Shown here: positions 22,164-32,484 of the stretch, one piece after another
Position numbering within the stretch: position 1 is the stretch's first letter
Layout: every line of letters begins with the position of its first letter
DNA from: Ailurus styani
Taxonomy: Eukaryota > Chordata > Mammalia > Carnivora > Ailuridae
NCBI GenBank assembly: GCA_002007465.1
Contig: LNAC01000108.1
Location: forward strand, 886,399-950,398
Length of the DNA stretch: 64,000 nt
Reading direction: 5' to 3'
Notes under the pieces: generated by a model
Told to the model about the DNA's origin: nothing
What the model saw: only the letters and a program-made list of their open reading frames with translations
Database searches by the model: none
Program-made: the position numbers and the translations under genes

Positions 22164-22241
22164 AGCTTTGCGCAGTGGCAGTATCGTAGCCAATGAGGTT
22201 TATCCGAGGCGCGATTATTGCTAATTGAAAACTTTTCCCAA
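22164..22241 (+). pseudogene. RNU4: U4 snRNA retrocopy, 3'-truncated, tailless
   Basis: 78 bases (80 if the shared 'ta' is counted) identical, as far as I can recall, to the first nucleotides of U4 snRNA, beginning agctttgcgcagtggcag and holding the U6-pairing stems and 5' stem-loop. The rest of U4, including the Sm site and 3' hairpin, is missing. A perfect 19-bp TSD tagttataggtctatttcg lies at 22145-22163 and 22242-22260. There is no A tail and no U4 promoter (PSE/DSE) upstream, where the sequence is antisense L1. It is therefore a retrotransposed pseudogene, not a working gene. Confidence 0.95.
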
Positions 22242-22277
22242 TAGTTATAGGTCTATTTCGGCTTTCTGTTTCTTCAT

Positions 22278-22460
22278 TATCTTTTTATATTTATTTAAGG
22301 ATTTATTTATTTGAGAGAGAGCATGAGCATGGGCAGGGGGAGAGGCCCAAGGAGAGGGAGAGGGATAGGGACAGGCAGACTCCCGGGGCTCAATCCCAGG
22401 ACCCTGATCATGACTTGAGCCGAAGTCAGAAGCTTAACTGACTGAGCCACCCAGGAGCCC
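22278..22460 (-). repeat. Can-SINE, type B
   Basis: Perfect TSD ctgtttcttcat at 22266-22277 and 22461-22472, only 17 bp right of the U4 retrocopy. Confidence 0.93.
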
Positions 22461-23108
22461 CTGTTTCTTCATAATTTAGTTTTGGTAGGTTTTGTGTTTC
22501 TAGGAAATTGTCTATTTCATCTAGGTTATCCAGTTTGGTGGTGTAAAATTATTCATAGTACTCTGTTATAGTTCTGTTCATTTCTGTAGAACCAGTAATG
22601 TCTCCACTTTCATACTTGATTTTAGTAATTTGAGTGTTTTCTTCTCTTTTTTCTTAGTCTCTGTAGCTAAAGTTTTATCAGTTTTGTTGATATTTCAAAA
22701 TATCAGCTTTTGGTTCCATTAATTTTTCTTTTTTCTTTTTCTGTTCTCTATTTTTATAATTTCTGTTCTAACCTTTTTAAAAATTTCCTTTCCCTTGCCT
22801 GCTTTGGGCTTAGTTTGTTATTTTTCTAGTTCCGTAAGTTGTAATGTTACACTGTTGATAGAAGATCTTCTTTATTTTCCCTCTTCTTTATTTATAATAG
22901 GTACATGTTTATAGGTATAAATTTTTCCCTTTGCATTGCTTTTGCTGCATCTCATAAGTTTTGTTATGTTGTATTTTTGCTTTCATTTGTCTCTTAGGTA
23001 TTTTCTAATTTCCCTTGTAATTTCTTTTTTAGTCCTTTGCTTTCTTAAGAGGGTGTTAATTTGCACAAATTTGTGAATTTTCCAAACATTTTACTTTTTT
23101 CTTTCTTT

Positions 23109-23308
23109 ATTTTTAAAGACTTTATTTATTTATTTATTTGACAGAGAGAGATACACCGAGAGAGGGAACACAAGCAGGGGGAGTGAGAGAGGGAGAAGCA
23201 GGGTTCCCGCCGAGCAGCGAGTCTGATATGGGGCTCTATCACAGGACCCTGGGATCATGACCTGAGCTGAAGGCAGATGCTTAACAACTGAGCCACCCAG
23301 GCACCCCC
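23109..23308 (-). repeat. Can-SINE, type B
   Basis: TSD cattttactt at 23097-23106 and 23309-23318. Confidence 0.93.
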
Positions 23309-23407
23309 CATTTTACTTCTGTTACTGATTTTTAGCTTCATCCTTTTGTGGTTGGAGAGGATATTTTGTGTGGTCTCTGTGTTTTTGTATGGTATCTGTT
23401 GAGACTT

Positions 23408-23620
23408 TTTTTTCCTTTTTAAAAATGTATTTATTTTAGAGAGAGCGAGAGAGAGTGAGCATGAGTGGGAGGAGCAGAGAAAGACAGAGAGAGAATCTCA
23501 AGCAGATTCCTTGCTGAGCACAGAGTCCAACTCGGGGCTCGATCTCATGACCCTAAGATCATGACTTGAGCTGAAACCAAGAGTTGGACACTTAACCAAC
23601 CATACCACCCAGGTGCCCCA
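23408..23620 (-). repeat. Can-SINE, type C
   Basis: TSD atctgttgagactt / atctcttgagactt at 23394-23407 and 23621-23634. Confidence 0.92.
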
Positions 23621-24151
23621 ATCTCTTGAGACTTAACTATGGCCTAACATATGGTCTGTCCTGGAAAATAGCCCACGTGCACTTGAAAAGAATGTATATG
23701 CTGATGTCATTGGGTAGAGTGTTTTGTGTATGTCTATTAGGTCTGGTTGGTTTATTGTGTTGTTAAATTCTTCATTTTCTCATCTATCTCCTGTATGGTA
23801 GTTCTGTCCAATATTGAGAGTGGGGTATTGAAGTATCTGATTATTATTGTAGAACTATTTCTGCCGTTAATTCTGCCAGGTTTAGCCTAGTATATTTTGA
23901 TGGTTTGTCATTAGGTATGTAAATCTTTATATTTACTATATCTTGCTGTATCAGACTGTTGTATTCATATATAATGTCACTTGCAACCTTTTAGATTCAG
24001 GCTGTTTTGTACATACAATGTTAGCGTAGCCACTTCTGCTTTCTTTCGGTTACTGTTTGCATGAAATATCTTATCCTGTTCTTTTACTTTCCTCTTGTCT
24101 GTCTTTAGATCTAGAGTGATTCTGTTTAGAGACAGTGTATAGTTGGATTAT

Positions 24152-24350
24152 GCCTTTTTTTTTTTTTAAGATTTTGTTTGTTTTAAGATTATTGTCAGAG
24201 AGAAAGCTAGAGAGCACAAACAAGAGGCAGAGAGAGAGAGGCAGACTCCCCACTGAGCAGGAGTCCGATGTGAGACTCCATCCCAGGACCTTGGGATCAT
24301 GACCTCAGCTGAAGGCAGATGCTTAACCACCTGAGCCACCCAGGCATCCC
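24152..24350 (-). repeat. Can-SINE, type B
   Basis: TSD tggattat at 24144-24151 and 24351-24358. Tail carries a doubled 'aagattttgtttgttttaag' block. Confidence 0.92.
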
Positions 24351-24872
24351 TGGATTATATATTTTTATTAATTCTGCTGATTGGTGTTTTGATTGGGGAG
24401 TTTAAGACATTTAAAGTAATTACTGATAAGGAGGGATTTCTGTCACTTTGGTAATTGTTTTTTATATATTTTATAGCATTTTTGTTCCTCACTTCGTGCA
24501 TTACTTTTTTGCGTTTAGTTGATATTTTTTGTAGTGAAGCGTTTAAACTTCTTTCTCATTTCATACTCTGTATATTACTCTGTATATTCTAGAGCTATAT
24601 TCTTTGTGGTTACTCTGGGGGTTGCATTTAACATCTGAAAGTTTTAACACTAATTTGAATTTATACTAGCTTAATGTCAATAACAGAGTAACTAACTGCT
24701 CTTTTACAACTCCAGCCCCACCCCTTTGGTTATGAATGATATCACCGACTTAAATCTTCATACATTGTATGCCCCAAAACACAAGGTAGGCATTCTTTAA
24801 ATTGCATTAACCTCTTAAATCCTGTAGAAAACAACATGTGGAATAACAAAACAAAGTTAGACTAATACTGTC

Positions 24873-25033
24873 TTTTATTTTTTTATTTTTGGGGGAAGAT
24901 TTTATTTATTTAGGGGAGAAGGGGCAGAGGAAGTGGCAGAGGAAGAGGTAGACTCCGCACTGAGCAAGGAGCCTGAGATCATGATCTGAGCTGAAGGTAG
25001 ATGCTTAACCAACTGAGCCACCCAGGAGTCCCA
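24873..25033 (-). repeat. Can-SINE, type B, internally deleted
   Basis: Lost the 'gcccgatgtgggg..atcccaggacc' middle. Joins 'caaggagcc' directly to 'tgagatcatg'. Confidence 0.85.
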
Positions 25034-25059
25034 GTACTAGTTTTTATAATTACCATGCA

Positions 25060-25270
25060 GGGCGCCTGGGTGGCTCAGAGGGTTAAAGCCTCTGTCTTCG
25101 GCTCAGGTCATGATCTCAGGGTCCTGGGATTGAGGCCTGCATCAGGCTCCCTGCTCGGCAAGGAGCCTGCCTCCTCCTTTCTCTCTGCCTGCCTCCCAGC
25201 CAACTTGTGATCTCTCTCTCTCTGTCAAATAAATAAATAAAATCTAAAAAAAATATATATATATATATAT
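25060..25270 (+). repeat. Can-SINE, type A, with (AT)n tail
   Basis: Perfect 14-bp TSD ataattaccatgca at 25046-25059 and 25271-25284. The A tail has turned into an AT run (25251-25272). Confidence 0.95.
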
Positions 25271-25470
25271 ATAATTACCATGCATTTACCTTCATTGAGT
25301 TCCTCATTTCCTTATGTGGCTTTGAATTACTGTTTACTGTCTTTTCATTTCACACTGCTGGACACCCTTGAGCATTCTTGTTTATCTGAGAATGTCTTAA
25401 TTTCTCCCTAACTTTTGAGGGGCAGTTTTGCCAGATATAGGAATCTTGTTTGACTATTATTTCTTCTTCT

Positions 25471-25640
25471 TTTTTTAAAAGATTTTATTTATTTGAGAGA
25501 GAGATAGAGCATGAGCAGGGGGAAGGGACAGGGGGAGAGGGCAAAGCAGGGAGCCCAATGTGGGACTTGACCCCAGGACTCTGGGATCATAACCTGACCC
25601 GAAGGCAGACGCTTAACCAACTGAGCTACCCAAGTGCTCC
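25471..25640 (-). repeat. Can-SINE, type B, shortened
   Basis: Small deletion in the body ('ggcaaagcagggagccc'). 'ttcttctttt' flanks are duplicated. Confidence 0.88.
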
Positions 25641-26220
25641 TGTTTCTTCTTTTAGCACTTTGAATATATTAGTTCACTGGCTTCTGTTTTCCAACATTTC
25701 TGATGATAAACCTGTGCATAAACTTTTTGAGGATCTATTTTATGTGAACCATTGTTTTCTTGCTACTTTCAAGATTCTTTGTGGCTGTCCAGAGTGTCTC
25801 TGTGTGAATTTCTTCAAATTTGTCTTATGAGAGGCTTGTTGAGCTTTGTGGATATTTATATTCATATCTTTCATCAAGTTTGGGGAAGTTTTCAGTTTAT
25901 TATTTTTAAAAATATTCTCCCTGCCCCTTTCTCTCTCTCTTCTCCTGGGACTCCCATGGTATGTATGTTAGTCTGCTTGTTAGTGTCCCTCAGATACATT
26001 ACTCTGTTCATTATGTTTCTGTCATTTTTCTTTTTGTTCCTTAAACTTGATGATTTTCATTGTCCTGTCTTCACATTTGCTGATTATTTCTTCTGCTTGT
26101 TCCTGTCTTTAAATCTCTCTAGTGAGTTTTTCATTTCAGTTACTGTACTTTTCATCTCCAGAATTTCTTTTTGGTTTCTTCATAGGTTTTTTAATATATT
26201 GATATTTCTACTTTGTTTAT

Positions 26221-26463
26221 TATTATTTTTTAAATCTACATTACATCTTTTATATCAGATTATGAAGAATTTACATTTTTAAAAACTATTTTATTTTATC
26301 CACTTGACAGAGAGAGCATGAGCACAAGCAGGGAGAGTGGCAGAGGGAGAGGGAAAAGTAGGCTTTCCACTCAGGCTCCCAACATGGGGTTTGATCCCAG
26401 GACTCCGGATGATGACCTGAGCCCAAGTCAGATGCTTAACTGACAGAGCCACTCAGATGCCCC
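26221..26463 (-). repeat. Can-SINE, type B, with extra 3' sequence
   Basis: SINE proper is 26276-26463. A further 55 bp (26221-26275) of non-SINE sequence with its own A-rich end lies between the SINE tail and the TSD tctactttgtttat (26207-26220, 26464-26477). L1 sequence is continuous outside the TSDs, so the 55 bp arrived with the SINE. Confidence 0.85.
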
Positions 26464-27405
26464 TCTACTTTGTTTATACATTGTTTTCTTGACTTTCACT
26501 GTATCTTCCTTTACTTTTTTGAGTATCTTTAAGACAGTTATTCTAATGTCTTTGTTTAGTAGGCCTACCATCAGGTCTTTTTTAGGAATAGTTCCGTTAG
26601 TTTATGTTTTTCCTTTGTATGGGCTGTGCGTTCCTGTTATTTGTGATTTTTGTTGTTGAAAACTGGACATTTCAGTCTAATAATATGGTAATTCTGAAAA
26701 TCAGAATCTCCCCTTCTTCAGAATTTTAAAAAAATATTTCATTTTTTTGATTGTTGTAGGCTGTCTTTGTGGTTAGGATCAGCCTGAAGTATCAGTTTAA
26801 GTTCTTCTCAGGTCTTTTCTCAGTCATTGCTTTCCCCTAGATGTGGGTGGTGAGTTTCTAATTTCTTCTATATGTGCGGTTGGTTTTGAACGTCCTACTC
26901 TTTTTAATTTCTGGCTCCCAAAGGGGACAAAAGAAAAAAATGGAAGGGAGGGGGAGGGTACTGGGCAGAAGGGGAGAGACCTGTAGCATTGGGGGTTGGT
27001 GCAACAAGAATGGCCATTTGCCTATTTGGCTTCATTTCTGTGATCAGAAGCAGTGATGAGAAATTAGGGTACAGATCCCCAATGCTTGGGTGACGTGGTC
27101 ATTTTTGCCCACCCTAGCTCTTACAAGTTGCTTCTGGAAAGTATGTTCAGCTGCTACCCTGCTAAGAGCTGAAATTGACCCAAAAGTTTCCTTCCAAACC
27201 TACCCCTGGAAGTTTCAAACTTTCAATGGACTCTAGAGTTCCAAAAACAGTTATATCAGACAGATGAGGCCTGTGTCATTGTTGTCTAGGTGGGGAGACA
27301 GAATCCTGGTGCTTCCTTACTCTTCCATCTTCTCAGAATCTCAGTAAAGTTGACCTTTGAACAGCATGGGTTTGAACTTCATGGGTCCACTTATACTCAG
27401 ATTTT

Positions 27406-27591
27406 TTTTTTTAATTTTTCAAAAGATATTATTTATTTATTTTTGAGAGCGCATGCAAGTGCATGAGTGGGACGTAGGGGGAGAAGCAGACACCCACTGA
27501 GCAGGAAGCCTGACGCGGACTTGATCCCAGGACCCTGATATCATGGTTGCGAAGGCAGTCGCTTAACTGACTGAGACACTCAGGCGCCCTC
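27406..27591 (-). repeat. Can-SINE, type B
   Basis: TSD tactcagatttt / tactgagatttt at 27394-27405 and 27592-27603. Confidence 0.92.
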
Positions 27592-27803
27592 TACTGAGAT
27601 TTTATCTGATAAATAAATGCAGTATAATACTGTAAATGTAATTTCTCGTCCTCATTTTTTAATAATGTTTTCTTTTATCTAGCTTACTTCGGTGTAAGAA
27701 TATAGTATATAATACATATAACATACAAAATATGTATTAATGGACTGTTAATGTTTTCCGTAAAGCTTGCAGTAAGTTTTTGGGGAGTCAAAAGTTATAT
27801 GTG

Positions 27804-28026
27804 TATGTGGGGGGGGGGGTTTGTTTTTTGTTTGGTTTTTTTTTTTTGATTTATCTATTTTTAGAGAGAGTGTGTGGGGGTAGGAGCAGAGGAAGAGAAT
27901 CTTTCAGGCCGACTCCTCACTGAGCAAGGAGCCCCATGTAAGGCTCCATCCCGCAACCCATGAGATCATGATGCAAGCTGAAACCAGGAGTTGAATACTT
28001 AACAAACTGAGCCACCCAGGCACCCC
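27804..28026 (-). repeat. Can-SINE, type C
   Basis: TSD tatatgtg at 27796-27803 and 28027-28034. A G12 run and GTTT repeats occupy the tail side. Confidence 0.9.
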
Positions 28027-28304
28027 TATATGTGGATTTTTGACTAGGGGTGGGGTCGGTGCCCCAACCCCCATGTTGTTCGAGGGTCAACTCTATTTGT
28101 TAGTAAATTTTGAGAGGGATTGGTTGTGAGAGAGAGTTGGGGATGGGGACTGTAGCTGCCTGCTATTATGATTAACTTTACACTTGGAGATCTGATACTC
28201 TGCAATGTTCTCATTTACTCATTTCCAAATAGTACTATTAGAGAGCTGTTTTGAAGTGGCACATTTTTAGCTTAACTAAGTATATTGTGGTTATTTTTGA
28301 ATAT

Positions 28305-28343
28305 TTTTATTTTATTTTATTTTATTTTATTTTATTTTATTAT
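28305..28343. repeat. (TTTTA)n run
   Basis: About seven pentamers, the expanded tail of the adjacent minus-strand SINE. Confidence 0.95.
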
Positions 28344-28345
28344 TT

Positions 28346-28526
28346 TTAAAGATTTAATTTATTTGAGAGAGAGACAGTGAGAGAGAGCATGAGAGGGGAG
28401 AAAGTCAGAGGGAGAAGCAGACTCCCTGTGAAGCTGGGAGCCCGATGCGGGACTCAATCCCCGGACTCCAGGATCATGACCTGAGCCAAAGACATTCGCT
28501 TAACCAACGGAGCCACCCAGGCGTCC
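28346..28526 (-). repeat. Can-SINE, type B
   Basis: Antisense copy ending 'cacccaggcgtcc'. The pentamer run hides the TSD. Confidence 0.92.
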
Positions 28527-28555
28527 TTTTATTTTTATTTTAAAGACAACAGTCA

Positions 28556-29440
28556 TTGTAGATGATTTGAAAGATTTAAAAAAGTATAAAGTTAAAAATC
28601 TCTTATAATATCACTACTCAGTGTATTTATAATTATGTGTACTTTTATGTTGCATTCATATATGTATATTTTAGAGATGAACGTATGCTCCTTAAATTCT
28701 TTTCTTCATGTTTGGTATATAGTTGTATAAATTTTCAACAGAAGTATAGATTCCTGTAAGCACCACAACAAATAGGATTTTTTTTTTAAAGATTTTATTT
28801 ATTTATTTGACACAGAGAGAGGTATTACAAGTAGGCAGAGAGAGAGGAGAGAGGAGGAAGCAGGCTCCCTGCCGAGCAGAGAGCCCGATGCGGGCCTCGA
28901 TCCCAGGACCCTGGGATCATGACCTGAGCTGAAGGCAGAGGCTTTAACCCACTGAGCCACCCAGGCTCCCAACAAATAGGATTAATAACAATTCTGTTGT
29001 CCCAAGAAATTCCTACATGTTATCCCTTTGTTGTCATATTCTCCATTCCCTCTTAACCACTGGCAACCACAGTTTTATTTTCTGTCACTGTTGTTTTATT
29101 TTTTTAAGAATGTCATAAATGGACTCATGGTATTTTTAACATTTTGAGACTGGCTTCTTAGAATCAGTATTTTATTACTTCTCAGAACTTTGGATCCCAT
29201 CATATAGGTTGTATTACCCTTTCCCTTTATGTTGTTGTTGTCATCTCATAGATACGTAACAAATCTCTGTCATATAATATTATTTTTACATTTAGTTGTC
29301 AGCATGTAAAATAACTAAAGGGTATAAATAATTGACTTATTTATAAATAGTTACATTTATTTAGATTGTTACCAGTTCTTTATTTCTAATATTCTAAATT
29401 TTCTTATATTTTACTTTTGTATAAAAAACCTTCCTTAAAG
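28556..29440 (-). repeat. Old L1 3' UTR-type fragments
   Basis: Antisense 'cttaaccactggcaaccaca' and 'ggactcatggtatttttaac' blocks, broken by the SINE at 28780. Weak outside 28984-29180. Confidence 0.5.
28780..28970 (-). repeat. Can-SINE, type A
   Basis: Perfect 13-bp TSD aacaaataggatt at 28767-28779 and 28971-28983. Confidence 0.95.
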
Positions 29441-29590
29441 TTCTTTTAGAGGAGGCTTGCAAACAGTGAATGCTTCTAGTTTTCCTCATTAGAGAATATC
29501 TTCATTTCACTTTTATTTCTGAAGGGTATTTTCATTATATGTAGCTGTGTGGGTTGACATTTTTTTAGCACTTTAAAAGTGTTTTCTTCT

Positions 29591-29800
29591 GGGGTGCCTG
29601 AGTGGCTCAGTTGGTTCGGTGTCTGGCTCTTGATTTCAGCTCAGGTCATGATCTCAGGGTCATGGGATTGAGCCTTGTGTTAGGCTCTGCCCTCCTTGTG
29701 GGGTCTGCTTATTCCTCTCCCTCTGCTCCCCCCGCCAGCTTGTACACGCTCTTGCAAATTCTCTCTCAAACAAACAAACAAATAAATAAAATCTTTTTTA
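29591..29800 (+). repeat. Can-SINE, type C
   Basis: Sense copy with (caaa)n tail. TSD about aaaagtgttttcttct / aaaagtgttttcatct on the two sides. Confidence 0.93.
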
Positions 29801-29886
29801 AAAAGTGTTTTCATCTCTCTTTTGGCATCCAAGATTTCTGATGAGAAACCTGCAATAAGTAACATGTCATTTTTCTCTGGCTGTTT

Positions 29887-30098
29887 TTTTTTTTTTTTAA
29901 AGATTTTATTTATTTATTTGACACAGAGAGAGAGAGAGAGATCACAAGTAGGCAGAGAGGCAGGCAGAGAGACAAGGAGAGGAGGAAGCAGGCTCCCTGC
30001 TGAGCAGGGAGCCCGATGCGGGCCTCCATCCCAGGACGCTGAGATCACGACCTGAGCCGAAAGCAGAGGCTTTAACCCACTGAGCCACCCAGGCGCCC
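29887..30098 (-). repeat. Can-SINE, type A
   Basis: Perfect 14-bp TSD ttctctggctgttt at 29873-29886 and 30099-30112. Confidence 0.95.
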
Positions 30099-30253
30099 TT
30101 CTCTGGCTGTTTTAAAGATTTTTTTCTTTGTCTTTAGTTTTCAGCAGTTTCATTATGAGTGTCTTGGTTTGGATATCTTTAGATTTATCCTATTTGGGAT
30201 TTGCTTATCTTGAATTTGCAGATATATATCTTTTTTCAAATTTGGAAAGTTTT

Positions 30254-30443
30254 GGGGTACATGGGTGGCTCAGTTGTTAAGTGTCTGCCTTCGGTTCGGG
30301 TCATAATCCCAAGGTCCTGGGATCGAGCCCCGCATTGGGCTCCCTGCTCTGCAGGAGCCTGCTTCTCCCTCTCCCACTCCCCCTGCTTGTGTTCCCTCTC
30401 TCACTGTGTGTCTGTCAATAAGTAAAATCTTTAAAAATATTTT
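30254..30443 (+). repeat. Can-SINE, type B
   Basis: Perfect 13-bp TSD tttggaaagtttt at 30241-30253 and 30444-30456. Confidence 0.95.
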
Positions 30444-30568
30444 TTTGGAAAGTTTTCGGCCATTATTTCTTTACTTTTTCTGCACTACAGTTTTTCTCTC
30501 CTTTTGGGATTCTGATTACATGAATGTTATTCTTTGATATTGTCATGTGGGTTTCTGAGGCTCTGTTC

Positions 30569-30741
30569 CTTTTTTTTTTTTAAGATTTATTTATTTATTT
30601 TAGAGAGCGTGAGTGGGAGGGACAGAGAGAGAATCTCAAGTGGACTCTGCATGGAGTTTAATGTGGGGCTTGATCCCATGACCCCAAGATCACAACCTGA
30701 GCCAAAACCAAGAGCTGGGGCTCAACTGACAGTGCCATCCA
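30569..30741 (-). repeat. Can-SINE, type C
   Basis: TSD ggctctgttc / ggctctgctc at 30559-30568 and 30742-30751. Confidence 0.9.
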
Positions 30742-30904
30742 GGCTCTGCTCGTTTTTTGTTTTTGTTTTGTTTTTAGTATTTTTTTTTCTCTTGTTCAGA
30801 TGAAGTAGTTTCTATTAATCTGTTTTCATGATTCTTTCCTCTCTATCTCTGTTTTGCTCTTGAACCCATTACTGAGTTTGCTTTAGCTTATTACCATTTT
30901 TTTT

Positions 30905-31003
30905 AAAGATTTTATTTATTTGAGACAGAGACAGAGAACAGAGAGCACAAGTGGGGAGGAAAGGGAGAAGTGGGCTTAACTGACTGAGCCACCCAGGCCC
31001 CCC
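30905..31003 (-). repeat. Can-SINE, type B, large internal deletion
   Basis: Perfect TSD accatttttttt at 30893-30904 and 31004-31015, yet only 99 bp long: tail third joined straight to head end 'cttaactgactgagcc'. Confidence 0.9.
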
Positions 31004-31009
31004 ACCATT

Positions 31010-31475
31010 TTTTTTAATTGTGGTAAAATATACATAACATGAAATTCACCACTTTGACCATTTTTAAGTGCATAATTTATTGGCATTAATAGTTTCCAGT
31101 TGTTACAGAGCCACCATCCATCTCAGACACTATTTCAGAGGCGCCTGGGTGGCTCAGTCAGTTAAGTTTCTGCCTTCAGCTCAGGTCTTCAGGCCTTCAG
31201 CTCAGGTCTCAAGATCCTAGGGTCTTGGGATCAAGCCCCATGTCTGGCTCCCTGCTTAGTGGGGAATCTGTTTCTCCTGCCCCTCTCCCTGCTCATACTC
31301 TCTCTCTCTCTCTCTAATAAATAAATAAAATCTTAAAAAAAGAAAGACCATTTCATCATCCAGACTGAACTATGTACCTGTTAAATAATGACTGCCCGCA
31401 TTGCCCTGACCCCAGCCCCTGGTGACCATTCATTGAGGGTTTTTGTTTTTGTTTTTGTTTTTTTTTGGTGTTTTT
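31010..31475 (-). repeat. L1 3' UTR fragment
   Basis: Antisense 'gtaaaatatacataacatg', 'ccacttt.accatttttaag', resuming after the SINE with 'taccc..aataatgactgccc' and 'cccctggtgaccattcattg'. Confidence 0.7.
31139..31347 (+). repeat. Can-SINE, type B, internal duplication
   Basis: The block 'cttcagctcaggtc' near the A box occurs twice (about 31175 and 31195). Tail is (ct)n then (aata)n. Confidence 0.93.
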
Positions 31476-31531
31476 ATTTTTCAGTTCTAAAATTTCAGTT
31501 TCTTCATTCTATTTTTTGTTGCAGCTTTGCC

Positions 31532-31927
31532 TTTTTTTTTTTTTTTTTTTTAAGGTTTATTGATTTAGGGGTGCCTGAATGGCTCAGTGAGTTAAAGCCT
31601 CTGCCTTTGGCTCAGGTCATGATCTCAGGATCCTGGGATCGAGGCCCGAATCAGGCTCCCTGCTGAGCAGGGAGCCTGCTTCCTCCTCTCTCTCTGCCTG
31701 CCTCTCTGCCTACTTTTGATCTCTCTCTCTCTCTCTCTCTCTGTCAAATAAATAAATAAATCTTAAAAAAAGATTTATTGATTTATTTTAGAGAAGGAGC
31801 ACGAGTAGGAAAGGGAGAGAGAGAATCTTAAGCAGACTCTGTGCAAAGCCTGATGTAGGGCTCAATCTCATGACCCACACATCATGACCTGAGCTGAAAT
31901 CAAGAGTCTGAGCCACCCAGGTGTCCC
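31532..31927 (-). repeat. Can-SINE, type C, host of a sense SINE
   Basis: Tail 31532-31567 and body 31786-31927, split by the inverted type A copy. Confidence 0.88.
31568..31770 (+). repeat. Can-SINE, type A, nested
   Basis: TSD aggtttattgattta / agatttattgattta at 31553-31567 and 31771-31785. Confidence 0.95.
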
Positions 31928-32135
31928 AACATCTGCCATTTTAATCATTATTAAGTTTGTATTTCGGAGACATTAAGTATATTCATATTGTTGTGCAAAG
32001 ATCCCCACCATCTCCAGAACTTTCTACCTTATTCTTTGTAAAGCCTGCATAGAATTCCATAGTATAATGTGTATCAATAAATCATTTAATCATTGCTCTG
32101 TAGAGGGACTTTTTCCTAATATTTCATTGTTGGAA
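31928..32135 (-). repeat. L1 3' UTR fragment
   Basis: Antisense 'ttgttgtgcaaagatccccaccatctcca' region (31990-32018) and 'gaattccatagtataatg'. Confidence 0.6.
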
Positions 32136-32220
32136 ATAATTTAGCTACAGATGTCCGTCCTGTGTTTTAAAGACACAGGAGCAATTCTAGAGGTTAGGAA
32201 ATTTGTAAAGAAGATGTATG

Positions 32221-32484
32221 TTGGGGTGCCTGGGTGGTTAAGTGTCTGCTTTGGGCTCAAGTCGTGATCCCAGAGACATAAAGAAGATGTATGTTGGGGT
32301 GCCTCAGTTGGTTAAGTGTCTGCTTTGGGCTCAAGTCATGATCCCAGAGTCCTGGGATCGAGTTGCACATCGGGCTCTCCACTTAGCAGGGTGTCTGCTT
32401 CTTCCTCTACCCCTCCCCCTTGCTCATGCTTTCTCTCTTTTTCTCTCTCGAATAAATAAATAAAATCTTTAAAAATAAAAAAAA
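32221..32484 (+). repeat. Can-SINE, type B, 5' end tandemly duplicated
   Basis: A 73-bp unit made of flank (taaagaagatgtatg) plus the SINE 5' end occurs at 32206-32278 and again from 32279, with a few differences. Confidence 0.93.

Larger units (their letters stand above)
21367..27345 (-). mobile_element. Old L1, almost full length
   Basis: Antisense L1 runs right across this interval: 3' UTR (21367-21640), RT region (21650-22700, e.g. 'tcagttttgttgatatttca'), endonuclease region (23640-24150, e.g. 'tggtctgtcctggaaaatag', 'gcatgaaatatct'), 5' region (25300-27330, e.g. 'aagtttggggaagttttcag'). All frames are broken. At least nine SINEs and the U4 retrocopy lie within. The plus frames 25450-25830 and 25752-26282 are antisense to it and not genes. 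Confidence 0.75.
27347..28093 (-). mobile_element. Tigger-type non-autonomous element, copy 2
   Basis: Same family as 8428-9347 in the opposite orientation: left end 'agttgacctttgaacag', right end 'ttgttcgagggtcaact'. Interior 'ataacatacaaaatatgta' is shared. Split by SINEs at 27406 and 27804. Confidence 0.7.
29441..30892 (-). repeat. L1/HAL1 5'-side fragment
   Basis: Antisense blocks 'tttgatatctttagatttatcc'-like (30170-30190), 'tttggaaagttttcggccatt' region (30444) and 'gaggctctgttc' (30557). Three SINEs inside. Confidence 0.6.

Noticed and set aside
22164..22241. Functional U4 gene
   Set aside because: The 3' part is missing and it is flanked by TSDs in L1 sequence, so a retrocopy.
25752..26282. 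Longest open frame (176 residues), hydrophobic
   Set aside because: It is T-rich antisense L1. Hydrophobicity follows from the T-rich codons.
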